30,534 bases of DNA from Monosiga brevicollis MX1. Taxonomy: Eukaryota; Opisthokonta; Choanoflagellata; Craspedida; Salpingoecidae. The DNA lies in contig NW_001865059.1 of assembly GCF_000002865.3 (NCBI RefSeq), forward strand, positions 424,941-455,474. Direction: 5' to 3'. Positions 1 through 11,300 of this stretch are shown here, in pieces. Both the position numbers and the translations under genes were made by a program. The notes under the pieces were generated by a model. It was not told the DNA's origin, ran no database searches, and saw nothing but the letters and a program-made list of their open reading frames with translations. The first letter of the stretch is position 1, and each line of letters begins with the position of its first letter.

Positions 1-3000
1 AAACCGTCCTCGACCCGAGGAACGCTTGAAAGCTTTGGTGGCTATCGTAACAGCCGTGATGCTGCACTAGCGGATTCGTTTGGTCGCGCTCGCCAACCAC
101 GTGAACGCACTGGCAGCTCCCGCTACGACGATCGCTCCGCCTTTGATGCTGATCTTTGGGATGATGTCAATGAACAGGGTGATTTTGATGCCAATGGTAA
201 TTTCCGACCCACTCGTGCCCAAGAGGCTGAGCGTGCGGCTGCCGGCGCTCCGGCACCCCCACCCGGCCTTCGGCCCTCAGCTCCCACTCTGAGCCTACAG
301 GATGTCAAGTGGGTTTACCTTGATGATCAATTCCAAAAGCAAGGACCGTTTGAAGGCGCGCGCATGCAAGACTGGTTCAACAACAACTACCTGCGCGACG
401 ACCTCATCTTGCAACGCGAGAGCGACACAATGTACACCACCCTGGGTGCTATCCGCGACATCTCCGACGCTCACAAAACGAATCCTTTTAGTCTGCCCGT
501 GCCCGACACTCTTTTCAACATGCCCGACCCCAATATCAACGAAGCCAAACGCCTTGAGCAGGAACGCCTCGAGCAACAGGAACGCCTGCAACAGGAACGT
601 CTCGAACAAGAGCGCCTCGATCGGGAGCGTCAGGCTACGGCTGCCGCCGAGGCGGCCGCCCGGGAAGAGGCTGAACGCGAACGCAAGCGCCTGGTTGAGC
701 AAGAGCAGCAGCGCCTGGTTGAGCAAGAGCGTCTCCAAAAGCAACTCGAACAGCAGCGTGCTGAGCAAGCTTGGGCGGAGCAGGAGCGTGCTCGCGTGGA
801 CCGTGAAGATCTCGAGCGTGAACGCATTCGCGCCGAGCAGGAGGCCAAGGCCAAGGCCGCTGCTGCGGCTCAGGCTGCTGCCGTCAACATTCGCCCCATG
901 GGCGGTGACTCACCCAATCTCATGCCAATGGATCCGGCCCAAGCAGTGTTGCGCGAGCGACTTAGTATTCTTGAGCAGCAGAAAACCCAGCTGGCCAGTG
1001 AACGTCAGGAGCTTCATCGCCTCGCCGGTCAATACCAGGAGCGCATGGGAATGTTGAAGAACATGTACCACCAGGTGCGCGCGCATCTGGAAGCGGCTCA
1101 GGCCCGTCAGGATGCCAATGAAATCCAGCAACTCCACGAACGCGCCACCCAAATCAGCGAGCAGGCCAATCAAATCCGCTCCCAATACACCCAACTGCAG
1201 GAGCGCGACGACAACATTCTTCAACGCTCCCGTCAACTTGAGGAAGAGGAGGCCCGTTTGCGCATGGGCACGGTGTCATTGCCCTCATCGGCAGCTCCGG
1301 CTCGCACCCCAAGCCCCGAGCCCCCAGCTTCAGCCCCAGTTGGCGTTTCTGATTCAAAGTCGACTGCTCCGGTTGGTCAGAACCCGGGCGAAGCGGCCGC
1401 TGCAGGCGAGCCGACTGAGAAGAAGGCAGGTGGCAAGTCTGGCCCCGCCAAGGGCAAGGATAAGGATGCCAAGGTGGCCGCCAAGGGTAAAGACAAGGAT
1501 GCCAAGTCCACTAAGACCAAGGCCAAGGCCAAGGTTGAGAAGGAGGAGGCTAAGAGCAGTGCTTCTGCGTCCAAGTCCAAGTTCTCGCTCTTGGATATTC
1601 AAGCCGAGCAGATGGAGGCCTCGCGCCAGGAGCAGGAGCTTCGCGCAAAGGAAGAGGCCGAGCGTCGTGCTCAGGATGCCTTGGTCAAGACTGTGTCCTC
1701 CAAAACCACGCCTACAAAGGCCCGACACTCCAGCTGGGGGGCTCCCCCCACTCCCTCTTCCGCGGCCAGCCTTCGCGACATTGAGGAGCAGGAACAGCGT
1801 GTAAGTGGTCTATCGTGATCTGCCCGAAAGCCGATGAGCGCCTCTTTTTGCACACACTCCATGTTGGATAGTGTTGCAAGTACACGTCCTTTCTCTGTGG
1901 ATAGTCGTGGGTCCGCTCACTGTGTCTTACCCTTGCTCCTTTGATGAACATAGCGTCTGGCTGAGCGCCGCAAACAAGAGGATGTCATTACGCAACAACA
2001 CATTGCGGCTCGCAATGCCGCTCTTGCCTCAGCGGCCAGCCAGCAAGCCACTTTGCCCAAAGTGTGTTGGTGGTCGTGCTTGGCCTCTGCTTCGCGTGCA
2101 CACTACTTCGTGCAACTCATGTATCACCGCTGCTTTATAGGGTGGTTGGGCCTCAAACCCTGGTTCCGCACCTTCTTCCCCTGCAGCCTTCAACACCAAG
2201 GTGAGTGGCACACGGATTATATCTATACCAGTGCTCGTGCCGATAGCTCATGATATGCGGGTTTGGGGCTTGGGTTTATGCTGTTGTTGTTGTTGTTGTT
2301 CTTTTAAACTTTTAGCCCAAGTCGTTGGCCGAAATTGCCGAGGAGGAAGAAGCTGCCCTCCGCAAGCGTCAAGCGCAAGAGCAAAAGCGTATGCAGCAGC
2401 TGCAACAGCAGCAGCAAGCGGTGGCAGCGGCCACGCCTCGCTCTCCGGCTCCAGCCAAGCTCCCTCCGTCCTCTGGATGGGCTCAAAAGGCTTCCGCTGG
2501 TGGCTCACGCGCCTGGGGAGGTGCTGCCCCTGTGGCCACAACTGCTCGTCCCGCGGCCGCTAGTGCCGCGGCACCCAAGAAGGCCGTTAAGGTGCATAAG
2601 GATGACGCAGATTCCTTCTGGATGTCTGCTGGCCAAGACTCGGCCGCAACGAGTGGCAAACCCAAGGGCTCCAAGTGCGTGTGCTTTCCTGTACTTTGCT
2701 CAACCTAACCCTCGTTGTTGATTCTTGTTTGCCGAACCGACGTGGCTCCGGCATCAGCTGTTGCGGCTCACACTTTTTTTTTTCTGCTGCCGGTCCATCT
2801 ATAGGTCGTCAGCGGCTCCTGTGGCTGCCGGCATGCAGGTTGGCACAAGTTTGGCCCAGGTCCAGCCCTCTTTTTTGGCTTGGTGCAAGAAGGAGCTTGT
2901 CAAGATTGTCAACACGGAGGTGGATCCGGAGACCTTTGTATCCTTCCTCCTAGATATCGGCTCAACATCCGAGGTGATTGATTATCTGTCGGAAATGTCG

Positions 3001-3255
3001 AGCAAGCCCGACCAAGTTCGCAAGTTTGCCCATGAGTTCATGAAGAACCGTGTGTCCGCCATGAGCGGCACCGTCGCCAAGGGCATTGTCAAGCCCAAGC
3101 CGCCCATGGACGACAGCTGGGAGCAGCAGGCCAAGGCTAAGAAGAAAACCAAGAAGAAAAAGCAGTTCCAGAAGCTTGACAACAGCCTGCTTGGCTACAA
3201 CGTGACGGCCGGCTCCGCCCCCAACCGTGGCGAGATTGACTTTGACTACAAGTAA
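1..3255 (+). CDS. GIGYF: GIGYF-type GYF-domain adaptor, 5'-truncated
   Basis: The coding frame is open from base 1, so the N-terminus lies outside the window; the stop is TAA at 3253-3255. Exons are 1-1800, 1954-2061, 2141-2200, 2316-2674 and 2805-3255 (925 residues in view, all phases close). A GYF domain lies at about window residues 101-160: W-V-Y-L-D-D, then QGPF, then M..W. It is preceded by a D/W-rich strip ending GDFDANGNF, resembling the strip before GYF in animal GIGYF. A long Q/E/R coiled coil (about 180-290) and a K/A-rich region follow. The K-S-L-A-E-I-A-E-E-E-E motif opens exon 4. The last exon holds the GIGYF-type helical tail with W-C-K-K-E, T-F-V-S-F-L, a lysine run and S-L-L-G-Y. 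Known family role: with the cap-binding protein 4EHP, cytoplasmic repression of mRNA translation and mRNA decay. The 4EHP-binding N-terminus cannot be checked here. Odd point: the GYF tripeptide reads N-Y-L. Confidence 0.9.
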
Positions 3256-3548
3256 ATGCTGCTATGGCATGCTGTATGGCCGGTTGTGTGCAGATCAATC
3301 ATTCATTTCGGGACAAGTATCGATGGGCATGGTTCCACCATCCATCCTGTAAAGTTTGCCCTTTCCCTCCCCGCTGATTGGTGGCTGTGCGTGCTTCGTC
3401 ACGATACACGGTGGCGTCAATTATTCTTGATTCTCGACAAGAAGAGAGGCAGATCAAAGGTGACACAGAATTGAAATCAAATTCCAACTTTCTTTTCTTT
3501 TTGCATTCACTCTCTCCAACAGGAATGAGTTTAGAATGGCATGATGCC
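3256..3548. other. Convergent intergenic spacer
   Basis: This 293-nt spacer separates the 3' ends of the GIGYF gene (+) and the GH3 gene (-). I see no gene in it and no AATAAA on either strand. It must hold both 3' UTRs or their overlap. Confidence 0.6.
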
Positions 3549-6500
3549 TCAAAACTCGCTTCCCTCTAATCGCAGGACAAAACGTGTCAGCTCTTCGGGA
3601 GCACCAGCACGCGGGGGTGCCACTCCCCCAACAAACACGTCATAGACACCTTCGGGATATTCAAGCTCGCCGTGGGCGTTCGCCAATTGCAGGGGGCTGA
3701 GCACAATCTCAAGCTTGATGCGCTCCTCCGCACTGGTCTTCAATTCACCTGTGGAACCCATCGGCGATCTCACAATGAGTTCTTATAACATTCATTCAGC
3801 ACGCCAAGATGGAAGGCATGAGCTTCAACAAACAAACCGGTTTTGGTAAAGGCCAGGAGCTGGCGCAAGGGGATCGAGGGATAGCGCTCTTGAAGAGCCG
3901 TGGTTTGGCGCAGACGAGCATACACTTGCACAACCTCCTTGCCGGCCCGTTTTCCGACATTGCGCACGGTCACCTCAAGCTTGAGTTGCGGCTTCAGGTT
4001 CTCGGTCAGGTTGAACGTGAGCGGTGCCATGGTAGCCGCCGCATATTCAAAGCGGGTGTAACTCAGGCCAAACCCAAAGTCGTGCAATGGGTCGTTTTGA
4101 AAGTATCTGCCAGCCAGGGAGCAACGTCCGCCAATTCAGATTGCAAGAGATCGGGCAGTCGACGGGAAAACCATCGAGTACGCAAACAAGTGAGAGCGGG
4201 GCCAGAGATATCGCCAAGTGATTGCGTACCGATACGTGCGTCCCGGGAAATCGGACATTGTCATGGACAAAATGTCAGGTAGGTCCTCGTCAGAAGGAGG
4301 TACGAGATATGGCAAGCGACCCGAAGGCGAAACCTTGCCAAATATGATATTCGAAACGGCCGTGCCTGCATGTTGGCCGCCATACCTATTGTCAACATCA
4401 CGTTTTAAGTGAGGGCAGCGGACCTGGAATTGGTGAAGCTGGCGGTTTCCAAGGAGTGCCCAGGGCCGTGCAGGGCGGTGCCTTTGCGCATATCCTACCA
4501 GGCTTCGAGCAATGCTGCAGAGCGCTCCGCTACGATGGGGCTGGCGACAGGGCCGCCATTGACATAAATGGTGATGACGCGCGTGTGAGCTGAGAAAATG
4601 CTCTCCGCCAGCTCTTTTTGAACGCCTGCCGTGCAAAGTAACCATGATCCGCCCAAGCATCAGATGAGGTTGGGCACTTTGTGGCCGACCAAGGCGCTGT
4701 CCGCATCTGAATCAAAGATATCGAGGTCAAGGCGGGAAGTACGGCGTATGATACCCGGAAGGCCGATAGATTCTCGGTCGTGGCCTTCGCATTCAGCGTT
4801 GTGGTAAGGCGTGTTGGCATGCTCCGTACACACGTGCAAGCCCAAGACCAGGAACACCACATCTGCTTGACGCGCCGCCTCAACGGCAGCCTGTGGATTT
4901 ACGAACACGCGAGTTATAAGTGGTGGGCCGCAAAATGAAGGGTTGCTACACGAACGCCATCTAAAGCATTTGCAGCACACCATCACATAGCACGGACCGG
5001 GATGCGTGATGTGTCGTTGCTTTCAATGTCGCAGCCCTCCTCAAAAGTGAACGTCACGTTGTTGGTGGCGAGCGTTGTGGACAGGCCTGCCACATGCCAG
5101 CACAAACTGAGTTTTGAACGATGTACCAAGCCAGCCGTGTTGCCAGAAAACGCCATGCCACATTGTTGCAGATTGGCACGCTCAAGGGGCACGCCCGTGT
5201 GATACCTTCGAGAATATTGACGAAACGGCATTGGGAAGAACCAGCGGGGACGTCGTTGCATGCAAAATAGTTTCCAAACAGGTCCTACACAAACCAGATA
5301 CAAGCAAGCGCCCGGACTCGTTAAAGAAGGTGAGCGGGCGAGAAGAGATAAATTACCAATCGCTTGCCTGCGTATCGTTGGCACTCGGACCGATGATTGC
5401 CACGTGCTTCAGCGAGGCCAGATCCAAGGGCAACACGTCTTGCGAGTTCTTGAGCAGCACGAGCGATTCCTACAAGGCACGTTCATGTTAATCGCAGCGC
5501 GACCTCAGGTGAGTTTGACTACAGGAACGCCGCCGCAGGCTGTATCGAAAAGGGCAGACACCACGCCCACCTCGGCCACGCGTAGATTGAGAGCCTGATG
5601 CACCGGTGAGGAGATGTTGCGCTCGTCATATGAGGAGAATGGCACGAGCTCATCCGGATCAAACTCGCCGGTGCGAAGACGAAAGGTGAAGAGCCGTTCT
5701 GCGGAGGTACGCAGGGCCTGTTCAGTGACAAGGCCATGCTCGTAGGCGTCGTGCAGCTCCAAGTAAGCCGGTCCAGAATTCAGGTCAACACCGGCGTTCA
5801 ATGCCGCTGCAGCGGCGTGAATCGTGTTGGTTGAGTAGTTTTGCTCCGAAACGAAGAAGACAATGGCGTCCGAGTCTGAAGTGAAGAATCCATCAAAGCC
5901 CCACTCATTGCGCACAATCAGATCCAGCATGGGACTGGCGCACATGGGATAGCCGTTGACACCATTGTAGCTGTGGGGCAGTGTGCGTGATGCAAGCGCC
6001 GACGTCATGGAAAGCGGTTTGCACACGTTGGTCGCACGTGCACGCAGACATGCGATCCAGCAGATGTGAACCGCCTTGTGAGTTGTAAGAATGACAAACC
6101 TGCACATCAAGCTAGTAGCGCGGCCCTCCTGCACCACGGCCTTGAAGGCAGGGAAATATGTTTGACGCAGATCCACCATGCTGATGGTTGGATCAAACGA
6201 CAAGCGTGGCGGCGTCTTGTCCAACGAGTATGCGACGAAATGCTAGCAGCCGCATGCAAAACACAGAGGCTGATGATCAGCAGATGTCGCCATGGCTCGG
6301 CCGCCTGCGAGCACTGTCAAACCTTGGGGGTGGCGCCCAAAGCGAGGTAGTCGGCGCTATCCGGCAACGTTTGTAGGCCTATGATCAGGCGGAAAGTTGC
6401 AGGCGCAATGGCCCGTTGTTGACACGACGATGAAAAAGGCATGCGATTGCCGGGAGCCACCGAGGGTGGGGCGATTTTTAAACGCATCGTGAGACATACC

Positions 6501-7783
6501 CTTGACAATGGCAACGCCAAGCGTGCCGGTCAGCACCGGATCTTCACCATAGGTCTCTTGTCCGCTATAGAAAGTCCGCACGCCGTTGTTGTGAAAAGAC
6601 GAGATTACATTGATTGATCATGCAAATGTCGGTGGGCACAGCTACTTAACGACCAGACGAGAAGCCTTACCGCCCCCAACGAGGATCACTACGGCCAAAG
6701 TGGGCAACAAAAACAGGCAGATGTTGCCACCCATAGGCGAACGCGATGGGCATCGAGAGATGTTAGCCGAGGAAGCATGAGAGCATCCAACATTGTCAAG
6801 ATCAAGTCTGAAGCTAGCATGGGCGGGGGGAGGGGGTTGGTGTGCAGAGTAACATGCCCATACCGAAAGATGTTGATATTTGGACCCCTATGCGTTGGTA
6901 GAGCGTGCGTAGCAGACAGCACCGACATGCATTAGACGAACGATTTGGCTTGACTAATGTGCTAGACTCGTGACCAGCGACTTGCCAAACGTTGAGGCCG
7001 TAATTCATTGGCACATCGCCGTTTGCGGTTTTGTTGATGTTGTATTTAGCCCGCTGTTCCACGGCACCGACGCGGCCTGTGCAGCGTAAAACCGGTCAAA
7101 AGTGAGGAGACCGTAGCCACCAGAGAAACAAGGACTGAGCCTGCCGTGAGACACTCGCATGCATCTTACCGATGGCAGTCAGCAGCTCGGTGCTCCAAGT
7201 TGCGGCCAAGCCTAAAAGCCCATCGTCGGTGAAGCAGGACAACAAGTACATGGTCGCAGTAAAAGAAACGGCACAGCCCACGAAGAGCACATCAGACCAA
7301 GACGAAATCTGTGCACGATTTATCTGGGAAATGGGCCAAGACTAAGGCGGCTACTACCGACCGATGGCCTGGGGAAACATGGTGGCAATGCCGTTGTCCA
7401 CCAGCCCGTGCAAAAAGTTGTTGCGCCAATCATAAGAAGGAACCCCCAGCCGCTCAATGGCTGGCGCTGCCGTGTCAAAGTTTGTCGAGAGCTGCATGGA
7501 CACCTCCTTGATTGTCATGTTCTATCCACAAGCCAGCACATCAGAGCCACGTCCGCGTTGAGCCGGCCAGCTCGCCCACAATGCTGAATAATTCGGCTGG
7601 GAGGGCCATGGGAAGGTGCAGAGTCGCGCTGCGTTGACGTACGTTCACGAGCAGGGCCACACGCTCGCTCAAGGGAAGGGTTGGATCAAACCATGGCAGA
7701 TCGTGCTTGGCCGTGGCTCGTCGCTGCGCCCGGCAGCAGGCCACCAACAGCGCCACGACGGCGAGGCCACACAGCGCACGCAT
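3549..7783 (-). CDS. Secreted GH3 beta-xylosidase/beta-glucosidase
   Basis: Eighteen exons (minus strand): 7783-7643, 7521-7362, 7211-7170, 7076-6986, 6887-6864, 6688-6671, 6564-6500, 6378-6323, 6242-6100, 5970-5571, 5469-5368, 5284-5206, 5086-4998, 4890-4755, 4625-4499, 4385-4230, 4106-3838, 3748-3549. They sum to 2298 nt, or 765 residues, usual for GH3 xylosidases. The start opens a signal peptide (M-R-A-L-C-G-L-A-V-V-A-L-L-V). Family motifs in order: LPWFDPTLPLSER; R-L-G-V-P-S-Y-D-W; G-P-N-I-N-I-F; R-D-P-R-W-G-R (153-159); GQETYGEDP; K-H-F (199-201); T-S-D-S-D with the probable nucleophile D279; L-V-L-L-K-N; EGHDR near 505-509; GRTYRY; FGFGLSYTRFEY opening the C-terminal FnIII-like domain (about 620-765). 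The family hydrolyses beta-linked xylosides or glucosides, outside the cell or in the food vacuole. Exact substrate is unknown. Two introns use GC donors and one exon is only 18 nt. Confidence 0.93.
5285..5367 (-). other. Second GC-AG intron in the GH3 gene
   Basis: The donor is CAG|GCAAGC and the acceptor GTGTAG|GACC. It joins G-P-S-A-N-D-T-Q to D-L-F-G-N-Y with the spacing normal for the family. The next GT (GTAATT, 15 bases downstream) is in a phase that destroys the following conserved stretch. Confidence 0.75.
6888..6985 (-). other. GC-AG intron in the GH3 gene
   Basis: The donor reads TTTG|GCAAGT on the minus strand and the acceptor CATAG|GGGTCC. Only this junction joins G-L-N-V-W to G-P-N-I-N-I-F in frame; nearby GT sites give the wrong phase. 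GCAAGT is the usual consensus of GC donors. Confidence 0.8.
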
Positions 7784-7900
7784 CCTTTTCGTTCCCGACT
7801 GTCTCAGCCCTAGTCCCCAAGCCCACCCAGACGGCCGAGCAAGCTCCTCTCCCTGCCAAGCGACGCGTCCTGGCCTTGCCTTCGCGCTCTCGATCTCGAT

Positions 7901-7957
7901 CTCTCTCTCTCTCGCGCGCGCGCACACACACACTGAGCCGGGTTCTCACACACACAC
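7901..7957. repeat. CT/CG/CA dinucleotide tract
   Basis: A run of CT repeats passes into CG repeats and then CA repeats, with a second CA run at 7945-7957. It begins about 120 nt upstream of the GH3 start codon. The alternating CG/CA part (7912-7933) is of the purine-pyrimidine type that favours Z-DNA. Confidence 0.85.
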
Positions 7958-8134
7958 TTGTTGTTGACAACAGGCGCAAGATCAACAACTACAATAACTC
8001 TCTACATTTCAGCATCAACTATACCCGACTTTGTAGCCAATTGTTAAGCCTTGCTGTGGAAAACGACATAAACTTCAAAGAAAGCGACAATAACCATTTT
8101 TCTCAATCTTAAAAGGTGTCCGCCGTTATGCTGA

Positions 8135-8140
8135 TTTATT
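8135..8140 (-). terminator. Candidate poly(A) signal of the SAM-SH2 gene
   Basis: AATAAA on the minus strand, about 210 nt after the stop at 8348. It is the only canonical hexamer I found in this spacer on that strand. Confidence 0.5.
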
Positions 8141-8163
8141 GCTGGAGCCATTTATGATGGGAG

Positions 8164-8185
8164 GGTGGTGGTGGTGGTGGTGGTG
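8164..8185. repeat. (GGT)n microsatellite
   Basis: Seven GGT units in the presumed 3' UTR of the SH2 gene. Confidence 0.85.
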
Positions 8186-8347
8186 CCTGGCTGTGTCCAG
8201 TGTCCGGTTGACTCGGTTGGAAGAGGAGGAGGGAGGTATGTCGGAAGAAGAAGAGGGAGTCTTGTCTTGAATGAAACAAACCGTAAAAGGAAAAATAAAT
8301 GGGAGAGAGGACGTGCGCCGCAAACAGGTTATTTGCTCCGCTCTTGT

Positions 8348-11300
8348 TTACTGCCGCAGGACCACGGGCAGGCTCGTGTTGGCGGGACGACTGTGGTAGT
8401 TGATGAGCTCGGAAAGGGTTTGGCACACAGGGCTGCCTGGAATATAGATACCTAATGGCGCCCGCAACCACAAGAACCCCCCAAATCATGACTCGTGATG
8501 GCCGAGTTGTCTCAATGGTGGCCTTCTGTATTTCACTGTGGACGCATCTTGACTGCCGACCCAATCACGTACCTTTTTTATGTTGCTGCAACACTGGAAA
8601 GTAGAGGAGCTCACGCGCCGTGCGAAGCACCAACGTCGCTACATGCACGGATGACATGCCTTGGGGTTGGGTTTGCAGATCGGGGTCGCGCACGATAAAA
8701 CTCCCCTCTGGTGAAAGTGCCAGCATGGCCTCATGATCGTGGGACGGCTGATGAATACGACACCAAGACTGGTTTTTGGCTTTGCCATCCAGCCATTTGG
8801 CCTCGGCAGAAGCCAGTGAAGGTTTCAGATCTGGTGCCGAGTACCGATGATACGATTGCAGCCGTGGGGCTAGCAACACCGGCTGCACTAATGCAGTGCC
8901 ATGGCTCGAGCGGCGCCGGCGCGCCGGCCGCGGTGCAGCCTGTCGCGGGACACGCACAACCCGTGCTGCGGGCCTGTTCTTCTTCAGTGCCAAACGCTGT
9001 GTACCCAGCTCAAAGTTGGACGCCCTTCGCGGCTCGCGTGGAGGCTCAACTCGTGCCGCGCTCTCATATAGGCTATGCGTGGAGCCAGTGTTCAAGGTGT
9101 TGAGTCGAGTCAGCGACGAACTCGTGCTGCTTGGCCCGCTGGTCAGCCCCTGCCGTGCGTGATTCAAGGTCTCGTAAGTGGATGAGGAAGGCACGCGGCC
9201 TCGAGGCTGGAGCACCACGCTGGCGAAGGGGGCCGGTGAGCTACGCGAGGACGAGTCGAAGAACGAGTCGGGCACAATGAGAGGCGAGATGAGAGGCGAA
9301 GACGGCTGGGCGTAATACTGCACAAGCTCCTCAAGACTGCGAAAGCGCAATCGCGGATCAGAGTCAAAGTGAATGCCAGGTCCATAGAGCGAGCCCGAGG
9401 GAACGACCACCAGCTCATCCCAGAAGCGGCCGAGGGCCTTGTAAGTGAGGGCAAAGCAGGCTGGATTGGACTCGCTGCGTCGAATGATAAAGGCACCGTC
9501 CGGACAGTGATCCAGCTCTTGAATGGCCGCGCTGCGTGGCTTGCCGGCCTGATACCAATACCAATCACTGACAGCCGGTATTTCCACCCGCTCGACACTG
9601 TTGGCAAAGGCGACGCTCCGTTCAATCCGCGCAGGGTCGGTTTTTGAACGCTTCTGAAAGAATGGATGGCGAGTGTTTTTGAGAATTGGCTTGATTTCGC
9701 GCACCGTGAGTGGTGCCTCGCCGGCTCCATTCGTTGTGCCGTGCAAAGAAGTGGAGCGCTGAATGTCACGCCCCCCTCCAGGCTGACCCGGGCCCACCAT
9801 GCTTGATCGACCCGCCGCTGAGGCGGTTCCGTGCATGGAGCTGCTCCGCCGGGCTGGATCAGCGCGCACGAACAACGATGGGGCTGAGACTGCCTTGATA
9901 TCCTGTAGGCGAGCCGGACGGTTGGTGGCCCGGGTAGGTAGGTCAGCCGGATCGTTGCTCTGGCTACGTGAACGGCGCCGAGCGCCGCGTCGCCGCGCCA
10001 TGGGCGAGTGTGGGGGCGTTGAAGTTGCCGTAGCCGGTGCAGAGTGCCCAGGCTCTGCGGCGAGCACGGCATTGCTGTCCGATCGTTCCCTTTCTTGGGA
10101 TGGGTGAGGCTCGAGCCGCTCGTCCGAAGGAGGCTGTAACAGGGGGCGCTGAGTTTGTTTTCGAGACACCGGCTGCTGCAAAACGTTGCTCACGCCCGGC
10201 GGCGTGAGCTGGACGGCTTCGAGACGCGCCGGCATGAGACAGTCGTTGCGGGCCAGCGGGCAGAGCAGCAGTTGTCGAGCCCGGCTTGAAGGCTGGGACA
10301 AGGTCTGGACAAGGCGTGACAAGGTCTTGTAGTGTTGGCTGCTCGCACGCACCACGCACACCGCTGGGCGGGGGCGACTACGAGAAGCGCTAAAAGCCAT
10401 GATGGATTCGGTCTCCAGCCGGCCGTGGACGACGTAGGTCAGAACAAAATACCCCAGCTGGGCGCCGTGTCGGATGAAAAAGGTGCCATCTGGGCACTTG
10501 CGCAACAAGGCCGTAGCGCGCTGCACTGCAAGGGGTGCCTCCAGCCACCAGCGAGCGCGCCAGCCCTCGGGGATCAGTGTGCTGAGGAGCTGTGGCATGT
10601 CCTGTGGAGACAGCTGCAGGGAGTGTTGGCCTCGATCCGAAAAGCCCAGATCAACAGACCCGCGCCGCGCGCGCTCATCCACCAAAGTAGTGAGATCCCC
10701 TGGCGTGTAGGTCAGCTTGACCGGCAGTTCCTCGGCGCGGGCGCGCAACTGCTCGAGGAGCGCGGCCAGCGATTCATGGTAATTCTCGTGACCGTGCAAG
10801 CAAATGCCCAGCGGGCTCATGTCAATCAGGGCAAAGCCGACTTGACCACCGTTCAGATAGACCACCTCACAGGGCTCACGTCCGGCATCGTCTGCACGAC
10901 GGGAAGTGACTTGGTGCAGGCGTGCGGCGGGGTCCTTGACCTCGAGATGCCAGGGCGGCCGCAGTCGCACAAAGTAGCAACCATCCCGTTCGTAGCGCAA
11001 GACGGCCTGACAGCTCTCCGTGTCCAGTTCGCCCACAAACCATGCTGGCGGGGAGTCGCCAGATCCGGTTTGCCGGTGAGAGGCATCGGCATCGAGCGTC
11101 AAGGAGTCGGCCAAGGCCGCGTGGTCAAAGGCACCCACTGAGAGGCACACATCTTCAGCCACGTCGGACAAGGGCAAGGGATGGTGGCGATAATATTCAA
11201 CCAAGACCGCAAGGCGACTGAAGGCGGGGCCATCTGCATAAAGACGAAGACCTTGGAATGCGACAAAGATGGGAAGCTGTTCGATGCGCTCTTCGGCCAC

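Larger units (their letters stand above)
7784..8347. other. Spacer upstream of GH3, downstream of the SH2 gene
   Basis: Between two minus-strand genes lie 564 nt. They should contain the 3' UTR of the SH2 gene and the promoter and 5' UTR of GH3. I see simple repeats and a poly(A) signal, listed separately, and no supported gene. Confidence 0.6.

Noticed and set aside
302-1057. Plus-strand frame overlapping the GIGYF exon
   Set aside because: Ser/Arg-rich shadow of the frame carrying the GYF domain.
8164-8185. Possible CRISPR-like or satellite array
   Set aside because: A simple GGT microsatellite without spacers; no CRISPR structure occurs in this eukaryotic window.
9164-10072. Second minus-strand frame within the SH2 exon
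   Set aside because: Overlaps the real SH2 coding frame out of phase; no recognisable domain.
10332-11141. Long plus-strand frame opposite the SH2 exon
   Set aside because: Antisense shadow of a GC-rich coding exon; the minus-strand frame carries the SH2 motifs.
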